Origin: an uncultured Planctomycetota bacterium
GTDB lineage: Bacteria; Planctomycetota; Phycisphaerae; Phycisphaerales; UBA5793
Direction: 5' to 3'
Assembly (NCBI GenBank): GCA_900696685.1
Contig: CAADHA010000025.1
Span: 1-52,283 of the forward strand
DNA length: 52,283 bases
The notes under the pieces were generated by a model. The model was not told the origin of the DNA, made no database searches, and saw only the letters and a program-made list of their open reading frames with translations. Below are positions 41,871 to 49,788 of this stretch, one piece after another; position 1 is the first letter of the stretch, and each line of letters opens with the position of its first letter. A program made the translations under genes and the position numbers.

Positions 41871-44227
41871 ACAAGCTGGCATCGGCCCTCACCGGCCTGG
41901 AGGGCGAACGCGTCGCCCTGTGCGACGTCGCCGTCTCCGCGGTCCTGCAGGATCTGCTCGCCGAGGTCACGGTCTCACAGACCTACCGCAACGACGAGCG
42001 CACGAACATCGAGGCGGTCTACACGTTCCCGCTGCCGCTCGATGCAGTGCTGCTCGATCTGGAAGTCGACATCGGAGGGCGCGCGCTCAAGGGTGTCGTC
42101 GTCGAGAAGAAGGCCGCCGAAGAGAAGTACGAGGATGCCGTCGAGGCCGGCGACGCGGCCGTGATGCTGGAGGCCATCGAACCGGGCCTCTACACGATGA
42201 ATGTCGGCAATCTACTCCCGCAGGAGATGGCGAAGATCACCTTTCGCTACGCGATCCTGTACCGGTGGGCCGGCGATCGGCTGCGCTTCTTCCTGCCGAC
42301 CACGATCGCGCCGCGCTTCGGCGAATCGCCGCATCAGCCACACCAGGCTCCGGAAGCCTCGCTCACGGTCGAGAACCAGTTCTCCCTGCGCGTGGAGGTG
42401 TTCGGTGCCCTGCGCGACGCGCAGTTCGTTTGCCCGTCCCATACCGTCGAGCTGGTCAAGTTGCCGGAGAAAGCTGTGCTGTCCTTGCAGCAGCCGAAGG
42501 CCGTCATGGACCGCGACTTTGTCCTGAACGTGAAGGCGCCGCAGGCAACGCACAGCTTCGTCCTGTGTGGACAGGACGGCGTAGGCATGACGGCGATCGC
42601 CAGCTTCCAGCCGTTCTTCCCCGGCCTGCAGCAGCCGCGTCCGCTCTCGCTGGCCATCGTCATCGACTGCTCCGGATCGATGCAAGGCGACTCGATGGAA
42701 CAGGCCAAGCAGGCGCTGGACGGCATCCTCGAAAGCCTGCAGCCGCAGGACCGAGTGACGCTGATCGCGTTCGGCAATTCAACCAACGCGTTGTCGAGTC
42801 ACCTCCTCCCCTGCAACAAGACCAACCTCACCAAAGCCAGGCGGTTCGCGAAGTCCTTGGACGCCAACATGGGCGGCACCGAGATCGGCAATGCGCTGCG
42901 GGAGGCCTACGCCGCCCTCGAGCGCACCGAGGCGGGCGATCTCTTCCTCGTGACCGACGGAGAAATCTCCGATTGGGAGTCCGTGGTGGACGAAGCGACG
43001 AAGTCGGGGCATCGGATCTTTACGGTCGGCGTCGGCAGCGCTGTTTCCGAGGCGTTCGTGCGCGGGCTCGCAGCCGGCACAGGTGGCGAGTGCGAGCTCG
43101 TCTCGCCACGCGAAGGCATGGCCGACCGGGTCGTTCGCCACTTCGAGCGCATGCGGGCGCCGCGAGCCAAGCGCGTGGCGGTTCATTGGCCGGACGGCGC
43201 CGCCAACATCAGCCCGTCACGGATCGGTGCGGTCTTCGAGGGCGACACGGTGGTCGCCTCTACTTCGTTCGATCGCCCGCACGCCAGCGGATCCGCGACT
43301 CTCGAGGTCGAGACGGACAAGGGGGAGATCGTTCGCCAGGAATTGGCGCTTGCAGCGGCGCCGCCCGCCTCTTCGCCGGATAGCTTGTCCACGGTGGCTC
43401 GTGTCGCCGCGGCCGCCCGACTGAAGGAGGCGGAGGACGTCATAGGCTTGCAGACAGCGCTCCGCTATCGGCTCATCAGTCCGTGGACCAATTGGCTGGT
43501 CGTCGCACCCCGGGCAGAAGAAGAGAAGGCACTCGATATCCCGGCGCTGCGCAAGGTCCCGCAGACACTGGCGGCCGGCTGGGGCGGCACGGGCAGCGTA
43601 GCCATGTCGCTCAGCCTGGACTCTTTCGCAGCGCCGAGTGCGATGTACTCCCGCAGTGTCGACTTTGCGGCCATGGAGGACTTCGAGCTATCCGAGATCG
43701 AGCCGGCGCGGCGTGCACTGCCCATCGAACTACCTGAGCCGTATCGTCGGCTGATCGAGCTCGTCGACGCCGATGCTTCGCGCCTCGACGTCGCCGGCGC
43801 TCTTGCGCTGTTGGCGGAATCTGGCCTGGCTGCCGAGTTCGACGACCTCTTCCGGCACGCGTCCGACCTCGGGCTCAACGTCAACATCGTCGCCGCGATC
43901 GTGGTCGCCCGCCTGGTGGGCGGCCCCCTGGGTGAGTTCGTGTCCAGCGATGCGCAGTCGGCGTTGGCCTCACTGCAGGAACGTGCCCGGGAAGCGACGA
44001 ACGCGCTCCGGGAGATGGGTCGTCACGGTGTCGCACTCGCTCGGCTAACTCAAGAACCAGTCGCGCGCGAAGTGCTTCGGCAGCCGTCCGGCGATGACAC
44101 GCTGGAACGGCTCGCTCGGATCCGAGAGCTGCTTGATCATCTTGACGACGCGTTGCGACGGTCGGGCGATCGCTTGCAACTTGAGCACGCGCGTCGAGCC
44201 CAGCCTGAAGGCGGAACAATCGCGTAG
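41867..44227 (+). CDS. VIT and VWA domain protein
   Basis: 786 residues from ATG 41867, with AGCGAGGAAAAAGA upstream. Residues ~5-135 form a VIT domain (ALCDVAVSAVLQDLLAEVTVSQTYRN, EAVYTFPLPLDAVLLDLEVDIGGRALKG, then the KKAAEEKYEDAVEAGD helix and EPGLYTMNVGNLLP). Residues ~260-420 form a VWA domain with an intact metal site (IDCSGSM, MGGTEIG, VTDGEISDW). The remaining ~350 residues are helical and lack a transmembrane segment. No signal peptide is seen, so it is cytoplasmic, unlike surface-attached VIT proteins. With its MerR regulator it forms a two-gene unit between two palindromic repeats. Confidence 0.88.
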   Translation: MNKLASALTGLEGERVALCDVAVSAVLQDLLAEVTVSQTYRNDERTNIEAVYTFPLPLDAVLLDLEVDIGGRALKGVVVEKKAAEEKYEDAVEAGDAAVMLEAIEPGLYTMNVGNLLPQEMAKITFRYAILYRWAGDRLRFFLPTTIAPRFGESPHQPHQAPEASLTVENQFSLRVEVFGALRDAQFVCPSHTVELVKLPEKAVLSLQQPKAVMDRDFVLNVKAPQATHSFVLCGQDGVGMTAIASFQPFFPGLQQPRPLSLAIVIDCSGSMQGDSMEQAKQALDGILESLQPQDRVTLIAFGNSTNALSSHLLPCNKTNLTKARRFAKSLDANMGGTEIGNALREAYAALERTEAGDLFLVTDGEISDWESVVDEATKSGHRIFTVGVGSAVSEAFVRGLAAGTGGECELVSPREGMADRVVRHFERMRAPRAKRVAVHWPDGAANISPSRIGAVFEGDTVVASTSFDRPHASGSATLEVETDKGEIVRQELALAAAPPASSPDSLSTVARVAAAARLKEAEDVIGLQTALRYRLISPWTNWLVVAPRAEEEKALDIPALRKVPQTLAAGWGGTGSVAMSLSLDSFAAPSAMYSRSVDFAAMEDFELSEIEPARRALPIELPEPYRRLIELVDADASRLDVAGALALLAESGLAAEFDDLFRHASDLGLNVNIVAAIVVARLVGGPLGEFVSSDAQSALASLQERAREATNALREMGRHGVALARLTQEPVAREVLRQPSGDDTLERLARIRELLDHLDDALRRSGDRLQLEHARRAQPEGGTIA

Positions 44228-44241
44228 CGGACGCTCTGCCA

Positions 44242-44309
44242 GGCTTATCCACGGCCGCGCGATCGGCGCCTCTAACGCAAGACTCGCGCGGCGGTGGGTA
44301 AGCCGCCTG
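44242..44309. repeat. 67-bp palindromic repeat, copy C
   Basis: GGCTTATCCAC...GTGGGTAAGCC palindrome lying 14 bp after the VIT-VWA stop. 44243-44309 matches copy B at 66 of 67 positions (A for C in the loop), in the same orientation. Confidence 0.85.
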
Positions 44310-45141
44310 TTCGGACCGACGTTCATCGTGCCGTCCGCACTGCTGACGGGTTGGGCAACTCTGCAGCCGACGGCGCTCTGCCCCAGTCGACCGCTGCGGT
44401 TGCATCGACGCAATCGTTGGCGCAGAGTCGTCGCGTTCGCGCTGGCTGAGTCAGCCCGGCTGATGCCCGTCACCGCATCGCCCCAGCCCGCTCGCGCGGG
44501 CACCAGAGCCGGCCACATCTCCTGAAACCCGGCGGCCGAGAAGGCCCGGAGATACGCGTCAGGCTTCGGCGACGAAGCGCCTGCACTGCCGCAGTCGATC
44601 GTGCGAGACCGTAGCGGCGTAGATCGAGCAGCCTCTGCTGCAGCTTCGGCCGCGCCTTGCCCCAGCACCACCTGCGCCAACCGCGTCGTCACTACGCGGC
44701 GCCAGCCAGTAGTGACGACGCGCACGCTGCCCCAGCGCACATGCGGTTTGCCGGGGCTGTCGCAAGTGACGACCCCGCGTGACGGCCTCCCTGGCGCGTC
44801 AAGACCTCGGACCGTGCAACGCGGGCCGCACCCTGCCCGCTCCCCGCGGGCCACATCAGCCAGAGCGCCGCCCGGCGCACCACGAGCCCTGGGGCAAGGG
44901 CTCACCCGGTGGATCGCCTTCCCGCAGGAAGCGCCATCGGTGCCAACGCCGCGTGCCGCGGCGGCCAGCAATGACTCGGCACGAAACGGGAGTGGTGTCC
45001 CGTGTCCCTCGTGGTTCCCGCAGCGCTTCGGCGCCCGGGACGGACAGAAACACTGACCTGACCGACCAAACACCAGCGACAGCGAGAGATGACAACCGAG
45101 GGGCAGCCGACAGTACGAGGAACGATGCCAGCAGCAGCCGA
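44310..45141. other. Non-coding region upstream of the integrase, with inverted repeats
   Basis: About 830 bp without a gene I can support; open frames here are arginine-rich and lack starts. It holds a perfect 12-bp inverted repeat GCGTCGTCACTA (44683-44694) and TAGTGACGACGC (44710-44721), and a third AGTGACGAC at 44765-44773. These could be accessory sites for the downstream recombinase. Confidence 0.5.
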
Positions 45142-46008
45142 ATGCGCAACCTGAACTACGAGCTGAAGCAGCTGTGCCGGCGCAACCGCGACGGCAGCTT
45201 CGCGACGCAGCGCGATCGCGAGCGTGTGCTCGACCTGGTGGCCAGTCAGCTGCACGACATGGGCTATCGGCACATGGCCGCGGCAAGCCTCAAGCCCAAG
45301 CACGTCGAGCGGCTGGTCGAGCGCTGGCAGGCCGAAGGCCTGGCCGTGGGCACGATCAAGAACCGGATGGCGGAGCTGCGATGGTGGGCCGAGAAGATCG
45401 GCAAGCAGAACGTCATCGCCCGCGACAACGACCACTACGGTATCGGCAACCGGCAGTACGTCACCAACGTCAGCAAGGCGCGCGAGCTGAGCGGCGGCGA
45501 GCTCACCAGGATTACCGACCCCTACACGGCAATGTCCCTGCGGTTGCAGGCAGCCTTCGGTCTGCGGCGGGGCGAGTCGATCAAGATCCGGCCGGAGTGG
45601 GCCGATCGCGGCGAGAGGCTGGCGCTCAAGGACACGTGGACCAAGGGCGGACGGGCGCGCGAGATCCCCATCCGCAATGCGGAGCAGCGCCAGGTGCTCG
45701 ACGAGGCCAAGGCGCTCGCCGGCAGGGGCAGCCTCATCCCGGCCGAGCGCAGCTACGTCGAGCAGTTGCGGTGCTTCGAGTATCAATGCGCAACGGCCGG
45801 CGTGCACCGCATCCATGGCCACCGCCACCATTACGCGCAGACCCGCTATCGCGAACTGACTGGTTGGCCAGCGCCGGCGGCTGGCGGGCCGCGGTCGCGA
45901 GACCTCACGCCCTCGCAGCGCGAGGTCGATCGCGAAGCCCGGCTCACCATCAGCGAAGAGCTGGGCCACGAGCGCGAGCAGATCACGGCCGTGTACCTCG
46001 GCCGATGA
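45142..46008 (+). CDS. ICE-type tyrosine recombinase (integrase domain protein)
   Basis: 288 residues from ATG 45142 (MRNLNYELKQLC), the usual start of this family; a longer frame from 44779 has a non-conserved Arg/Pro-rich extension. Residues ~1-100 form the SAM-like core-binding domain (KPKHVERLVERWQAEGLAVGTIKNRMAELRWW). The catalytic domain has AFGLRRGES (Arg), HGHRHHYAQTRY (HxxR), LGHEREQ (His) and AVYLGR (nucleophilic Tyr). Members occur in the cargo or edge regions of many ICEs and are distinct from the main ICE integrase. It probably catalyses site-specific recombination of an accessory unit. Confidence 0.88.
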   Translation: MRNLNYELKQLCRRNRDGSFATQRDRERVLDLVASQLHDMGYRHMAAASLKPKHVERLVERWQAEGLAVGTIKNRMAELRWWAEKIGKQNVIARDNDHYGIGNRQYVTNVSKARELSGGELTRITDPYTAMSLRLQAAFGLRRGESIKIRPEWADRGERLALKDTWTKGGRAREIPIRNAEQRQVLDEAKALAGRGSLIPAERSYVEQLRCFEYQCATAGVHRIHGHRHHYAQTRYRELTGWPAPAAGGPRSRDLTPSQREVDREARLTISEELGHEREQITAVYLGR

Positions 46009-46488
46009 TGCGCTTCGTTGGATCGGGGACTTCCGGCGGTCGTGATGGGCGGCTTCCATACATGTGCCGCGTCGGTTCATGTCGACGCTCGCAGCCGGTT
46101 CAGACGACTTACGTGAATCCGAGCTCGACGTCGTGCACCGTCGTTTCGACGCGATGACGACGTGGCCGCCCGCCCGCGCCGGTGTCGCCGCCGCCGCACG
46201 GCTTCGCTGGAACATCGGGGTCCGTGGCCCAACAGCAGACGTACATGGTGCCAGCGCGACCCGTAGGAAGCGCTTAGCCGGCAACCCTGAATGCCAGCAA
46301 CGCGATGAATCACGGCCACACGGGCAAGCGAGATAGTGGCTAGCACGCGGCCAAAAGCGGACCAACGACTCGGGTCATCCGGACCGGACATCCGACGATG
46401 CCGACAACGCACCCATGCAGACGCTCGCAAGCGGGCTTGCCAGCCCTGTGTCGACCGCGATGACCCGCAGCCCCCAGCCTATCCCGGT
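46009..46488. other. Intergenic region downstream of the integrase
   Basis: 480 bp between convergent genes. I see no supported gene, RNA or strong repeat in it. It may include degenerate sequence. Confidence 0.4.
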
Positions 46489-46998
46489 CTATCCCAGCCC
46501 CTGATAGCGCCGGATAGAGGCGGCGACTTCCCGTGCCGGGAGTCGGACCGTGTCGTCGGCGGCGAACAGCGCCAGCGCTTCGAGCAGGGTCTCGACGGGC
46601 ACGAGATTGTGCTGGTGCAATTCGTCGATGACCCACAGCACGCCGCGTACCTCGATCGCGCAGGACGCGGCATACGTGCGCAGTGCACCGTCGCCGGAGA
46701 GCAGCACACACCCTGCGTGCTGCTCAGCCAGCACGAAGGCAAAGCCATCGTGGATCGAAAGGCGCGGGAGCTGCCGGGTCACGTCCACCGCGCGCAGAAC
46801 ACTCTCGCCCGGGAGGTCGATCACCTGCAACCCGCCACGCACGAGTGCGCGCTTCTGCGCCGCCGTGAACTTCACGAGCTCACCGTCAAAGAGCGTGTTG
46901 GGAATCAGCAACTCGTAGGGCAGCCGGACGAAGGCGTCCAGGAGCGACGCCTTGCGGAGGTCGATCAGGCAGCTGCTGTCACTGACGACGATCCGCAT
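46489..46998 (-). CDS. PIN-domain protein
   Basis: 169 residues. SDSSCLIDLRK near the start supplies the first PIN acidic residue, ELLIPNTLFDGEL a second, and HDGFAFVLAEQHAGCVLLSGDGALR the third and fourth (Asp-rich LSGDGALR). PIN proteins are metal-dependent RNases, often toxins. The start lies 20 bp inside the XRE-ImmA gene, so the two are coupled. This fits the PIN plus XRE-ImmA/IrrE two-gene toxin-antitoxin-like arrangement. Confidence 0.82.
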   Translation of the reverse strand: MRIVVSDSSCLIDLRKASLLDAFVRLPYELLIPNTLFDGELVKFTAAQKRALVRGGLQVIDLPGESVLRAVDVTRQLPRLSIHDGFAFVLAEQHAGCVLLSGDGALRTYAASCAIEVRGVLWVIDELHQHNLVPVETLLEALALFAADDTVRLPAREVAASIRRYQGLG

Positions 46999-48079
46999 GA
47001 TCTGGACGCGGCCCTTTTAGTCCCGCTTCAACTTGTTCTGCGGGAATCCGCAGCAGCTCCGCCGCCTTGCTTAACGAGATCAATTCCTCCGCAAGCGCCC
47101 TGTAGCACAAGCGATCAAATCGCCGCGCCCGCTCGCGCTGCCCGATCTCGTTCGGGCCTTCCAGAGGCTCCGGTTCCTGCGTGCGCCAGCCTCGTGCGAT
47201 TGTCTGGTAGGCGTAGATCAATGTGGACTCGGAGATCACATCAAGCTGCCGGAGCCGCATTAGCAGGGCAGCGCCGCTCACGCGATAGAGGCGCTTCAGG
47301 TCAATGATCTCCTTGTAGCCGAATGCGTTGCGATGCTTGCCGACCTCGCGGAGCAGGTGCTCCGCAGGCATCAGGAAGGCTCCGGCAAAAAGATTGGCCG
47401 CCTTCTCCTCAGCCTTGTCGTCAAGGCTGTCGGTATCGATCAGCCGGTGCGCAAGCTCATGCGCCAGCGTCAGCCGCCGACGCTCGAGGGAGAAGCGGTT
47501 GTTGACGACGATGACCGGGAGCGCGGCCCGCCCCTTGGGACGCTGCACCATGCACGTGAAGCCAGAGACGCGCTCCGGAAGCTCGATCGTCAGAACCTTG
47601 AGGCCCTTCTCTTCAAGGAGTTCGGTCATGTTCGGGATCGGATCGAGCCCCAGCTTCCACGTCTTGCGAACATCGTTCGCCAGCTTCTCGGCTTCGGCGA
47701 TCCCCTTGAGCGCGTGCGGCTTCGCCAGCGGGCAATGCCACTGCGCGCTGTCCAGATCGAGGATCACCTCGATCTGGAGATACCGCTCGATCCACTCCAG
47801 AACCTCGGTCTCGACGTTCGCGCGGTCGCGCGCCGTCGTGTTCGCCTTGGTGCGGAATTCGACGCCCGCAAGCGAAACCTCCTGCGTGTCGAGCAGGTAG
47901 GTCAGGGAGACATTCAAAGCCTTGGCCAGCGCCAGCAGCACACCGGAGCTTGGGGTGCTCTCGCCGCGTTCGTACTTGCCGATGGCCTGCGCGGTGACGC
48001 GTTCATCGATCGCCGCCGACAGGTCTCGCAAGGACAGCCCGGTCTTCTTGCGGGCCAGTTTGAGGCGGTCCGCGAGCAT
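46979..48079 (-). CDS. XRE helix-turn-helix plus ImmA/IrrE-type metallopeptidase
   Basis: 366 residues from ATG 48079, chosen for GAGAGGAG upstream; ATG 48109 would add ten residues. An XRE domain is at ~1-62 (MLADRLKLARKKTGLSLRDLSAAID, TAQAIGKYERGESTPSSGVL), then an ImmA/IrrE domain with the zinc motif TLAHELAHRLID (HExxH) and EEKAANLFAGAFLMP. Such proteins repress their own promoter and can be cleaved or cleave partners after stress. It probably is the antitoxin/regulator of the PIN protein and may also control the divergent operon. Confidence 0.9.
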   Translation of the reverse strand: MLADRLKLARKKTGLSLRDLSAAIDERVTAQAIGKYERGESTPSSGVLLALAKALNVSLTYLLDTQEVSLAGVEFRTKANTTARDRANVETEVLEWIERYLQIEVILDLDSAQWHCPLAKPHALKGIAEAEKLANDVRKTWKLGLDPIPNMTELLEEKGLKVLTIELPERVSGFTCMVQRPKGRAALPVIVVNNRFSLERRRLTLAHELAHRLIDTDSLDDKAEEKAANLFAGAFLMPAEHLLREVGKHRNAFGYKEIIDLKRLYRVSGAALLMRLRQLDVISESTLIYAYQTIARGWRTQEPEPLEGPNEIGQRERARRFDRLCYRALAEELISLSKAAELLRIPAEQVEAGLKGPRPDHADRRQ

Positions 48080-48109
48080 GGCAGTGCTCCTCTCGGTGTC
48101 AGTTGTCAT

Positions 48110-48137
48110 TTGATCTTTTGCATATTTATTGTAAACT
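48110..48137 (+). promoter_or_regulatory. AT-rich divergent promoter and dyad
   Basis: TTGATC (48110-48115) and TAAACT (48132-48137) are 16 bp apart. Between and over them lies TTTGCA (48117-48122) with TGTAAA (48130-48135), an imperfect dyad that could bind the XRE protein. It is the most AT-rich stretch nearby. Confidence 0.55.
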
Positions 48138-48173
48138 GCCAGCGTCCCTCAGTCAACCTATTCGGAGGTCCGT

Positions 48174-48320
48174 ATGAGCAAGGGAAAGAGCAGCGGTTCC
48201 AGCGGGTTCAAGGTCGGTCGCGACGCGAAGTCAGGCCAGTTCGTCCCCGTCAAGGAAGCGCAGCGCCGTCCGGCAACGACCGTTGTCGAAACCATCAAAC
48301 CGAGGCCGAAGGGCAAATGA
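48174..48320 (+). CDS. Small basic protein, first gene of the Cas2-like operon
   Basis: 48 residues (MSKGKSSGSSGFKVGRDAKS... ending KPRPKGK), rich in Lys, Ser and Gly. GGAGGT lies just upstream, a good ribosome-binding site. It looks like a small unstructured, possibly nucleic-acid-binding peptide. The family is unknown. It precedes the Cas2-like gene by 10 bp. Confidence 0.65.
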   Translation: MSKGKSSGSSGFKVGRDAKSGQFVPVKEAQRRPATTVVETIKPRPKGK

Positions 48321-48330
48321 AAGTGCCACC

Positions 48331-48633
48331 ATGAACAACCTGTTCGTCTCCTATGACCTGAAGAATCCCGGCCAGAACTACGACCGCGTCATCGCCGCGA
48401 TCAAGGGACTCGGCTCGTGGGCGAAGGTTCAGTATTCCCTTTGGTACGTCAGCTCGTCCTACACGGCCAAGCAGACCGCCGAGATCGTCCGCCGCGCGCA
48501 GGACGCGAATGACACGCTGATCGTGATCGACGCAACCAACAACGATGCGTCGTGGTACGGCCTCAGCAGTGAGGTCAGCGAGCACATGCAGAAGCAATGG
48601 AACCGGCAGATCGCCGGGGTGAGCCGCTACTGA
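48331..48633 (+). CDS. Cas2-like/SinR-family small protein
   Basis: 100 residues. It starts MNNLFVSYDLKNPGQNYDRVI, a first beta strand ending in an Asp as in the Cas2 fold (ferredoxin-like), followed by GLGSWAKVQYSLWYVSSSYTAK and DTLIVIDATNNDASWYGL. I recall such stand-alone proteins annotated as SinR-family or Cas2-like. No CRISPR array or cas gene is nearby, so it is not an adaptation protein here. It may be an RNase or a structural partner for its neighbours. Confidence 0.78.
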   Translation: MNNLFVSYDLKNPGQNYDRVIAAIKGLGSWAKVQYSLWYVSSSYTAKQTAEIVRRAQDANDTLIVIDATNNDASWYGLSSEVSEHMQKQWNRQIAGVSRY

Positions 48634-48664
48634 GCGCGCTCGGCCACGCGCACCGGAGATCGCC

Positions 48665-48811
48665 ATGAGCAAGAACACACCGCCATCCATCCCGCAAAGC
48701 GGCGGCCTGGAACACAGGCCTGCCAAGGTAGACGGCGGGCTGCCTGTGCCTTCGCTGGTCACGCGACCGCCCCCGCAGCCACCGAAGCAGAACGGCGACG
48801 GGAAGAAGTGA
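48665..48811 (+). CDS. Small proline-rich protein
   Basis: 48 residues (MSKNTPPSIPQSGGLEHRP..., RPPPQPPKQNGDGKK) with GGAGA upstream. It is proline-rich and probably disordered. It lies between the Cas2-like and membrane-protein genes, spaced 31 and 3 bp, so it belongs to the operon. The family is unknown. Confidence 0.6.
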   Translation: MSKNTPPSIPQSGGLEHRPAKVDGGLPVPSLVTRPPPQPPKQNGDGKK

Positions 48812-48814
48812 CCC

Positions 48815-49432
48815 GTGAGCACAGCGCCTGAAGTCAGTGACGAGATCAGGAAGGTCTACGCCGATCACGTCGCCGAGATCAACAAGCGCGAAGTCTCCAG
48901 CTCGGAGAATTTCGACAAGGCGGTCCTGACGTTTTCAAGCGCGGGCCTCGCGCTCTCTGTCGGCTTCCTGAAGGACTTCGTGCCGATCCAGAGCGCGGCG
49001 GCCCCTTGGACGCTCTACTGGTCGTGGGCGCTGTTTACGGCCGCGACCTGCGCCACGATCATCTCGTTCCTCGTCAGCAGCCGGGCGCTGGAGGCGCAGA
49101 AAGGCCGCGCCTATGCCTACTACATGCAAGGCGACGACGACGCGCTCAAGCGCGGAAACGCGTGGGATCGCGGCACCAAGTTTCTCAACTACACGTCGGG
49201 CGGGTCCTTCCTGCTCGCGATGGTCCTCTCCGTCGTTTTCATCTCCATCAACCTTGAAAAGGGCAGCGCCATGAAAGACAGCAACACCCAGAACTCCGGT
49301 GGCTACGCCGAACTTCTGAAGAAGGGCCTCACCGTGCCGACAATGCAGCAGGTGCAGCGCCCACCCGCGCAGCCGGTATCCAGCCAGACGACGCCTGCGC
49401 CGGCTCCCGCAACCACGCCCGAGAGCAAGTAG
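48815..49432 (+). CDS. Three-helix membrane protein of the Cas2-like operon
   Basis: 205 residues, GTG start with GGAAGAAG upstream. After a charged helix (EIRKVYADHVAEINKREVSSSENFDK) come three hydrophobic segments: VLTFSSAGLALSVGFLKDF, YWSWALFTAATCATIISFLVSS and FLLAMVLSVVFISINL. A long polar Pro/Gln-rich tail follows. It is an inner-membrane protein with no recognised family. In defence loci a small membrane protein paired with a nuclease-like protein is often a lethal effector, but that is only an analogy here. Confidence 0.75.
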   Translation: MSTAPEVSDEIRKVYADHVAEINKREVSSSENFDKAVLTFSSAGLALSVGFLKDFVPIQSAAAPWTLYWSWALFTAATCATIISFLVSSRALEAQKGRAYAYYMQGDDDALKRGNAWDRGTKFLNYTSGGSFLLAMVLSVVFISINLEKGSAMKDSNTQNSGGYAELLKKGLTVPTMQQVQRPPAQPVSSQTTPAPAPATTPESK

Positions 49433-49463
49433 GCTCGCGTGCGCCACGGCATCCGATCGAGCT

Positions 49464-49640
49464 TCAGGGCCGGAATCTCCAGCCGAGCGCAGCAGCGAGG
49501 CGCTGGCGATAGGGCGTGTCGATTTGGCGCGTGGCCTTGCGCACGTACATCTCGGCCTCGTCGTGCTCCGCGCGCCTAGGCGCGTCCAGGCGTGCGATCA
49601 CGTCGTCCACGCCGCCGAACTTCGGCGGCAGGCTGTCCAC
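49464..49640 (-). CDS. Short hypothetical protein downstream of DUF932
   Basis: 58 residues read from GTG 49640, with GGAGG six bases upstream. The product (VDSLPPKFGGVDDVIARLD..., ending QRLAAALGWRFRP) is compact and charged, with coding-like composition. It lies in the 355 bp between the membrane-protein gene and DUF932. I do not recognise the family. Confidence 0.6.
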   Translation of the reverse strand: MDSLPPKFGGVDDVIARLDAPRRAEHDEAEMYVRKATRQIDTPYRQRLAAALGWRFRP

Positions 49641-49666
49641 ACGGCGCCTCCAAGCCCGGGGCAGCC

Positions 49667-49681
49667 GTCAGCACTGCTGAC
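49667..49681. repeat. 15-bp perfect palindrome
   Basis: GTCAGCACTGCTGAC, perfect around a central C, just upstream of the short hypothetical gene. It could be a protein-binding site; no other copy was noticed. Confidence 0.5.
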
Positions 49682-49753
49682 AGCCGAGAAAGAATGCCCG
49701 GGCAACCGCGAGGCTGCGCCGGGCTAGGGGGGACTTCAATCGGGGGCAAGAGT

Positions 49754-49783
49754 CCCGAAGCACGCTGGTGACCGTGCTTCGGG
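49754..49783 (-). terminator. Hairpin after the DUF932 gene
   Basis: CCCGAAGCACG (49754-49764) and CGTGCTTCGGG (49773-49783) form a perfect 11-bp stem 5 bp after the DUF932 stop. The following bases in the minus direction (ACTCTTGCCC) are only weakly T-rich, so termination may be partial or the hairpin may stabilise the mRNA. Confidence 0.6.
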
Positions 49784-49788
49784 GGTTC

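Noticed and set aside
41297..44309. Palindromic repeats as integron attC sites
   Set aside because: Position after stop codons and a GCGTTAGA-like string in copy C are suggestive, but copies A and B lack it and none has paired RYYYAAC/GTTRRRY cores.
44779..45141. 121-residue N-terminal extension of the integrase
   Set aside because: The extension is Arg/Pro-rich with no conserved sequence, and homologues begin at RNLNYELKQLC.
48331..48633. CRISPR adaptation gene cas2 with a nearby array
   Set aside because: No cas1, no other cas genes and no repeat-spacer array in the window; the protein is a stand-alone Cas2-like family member.
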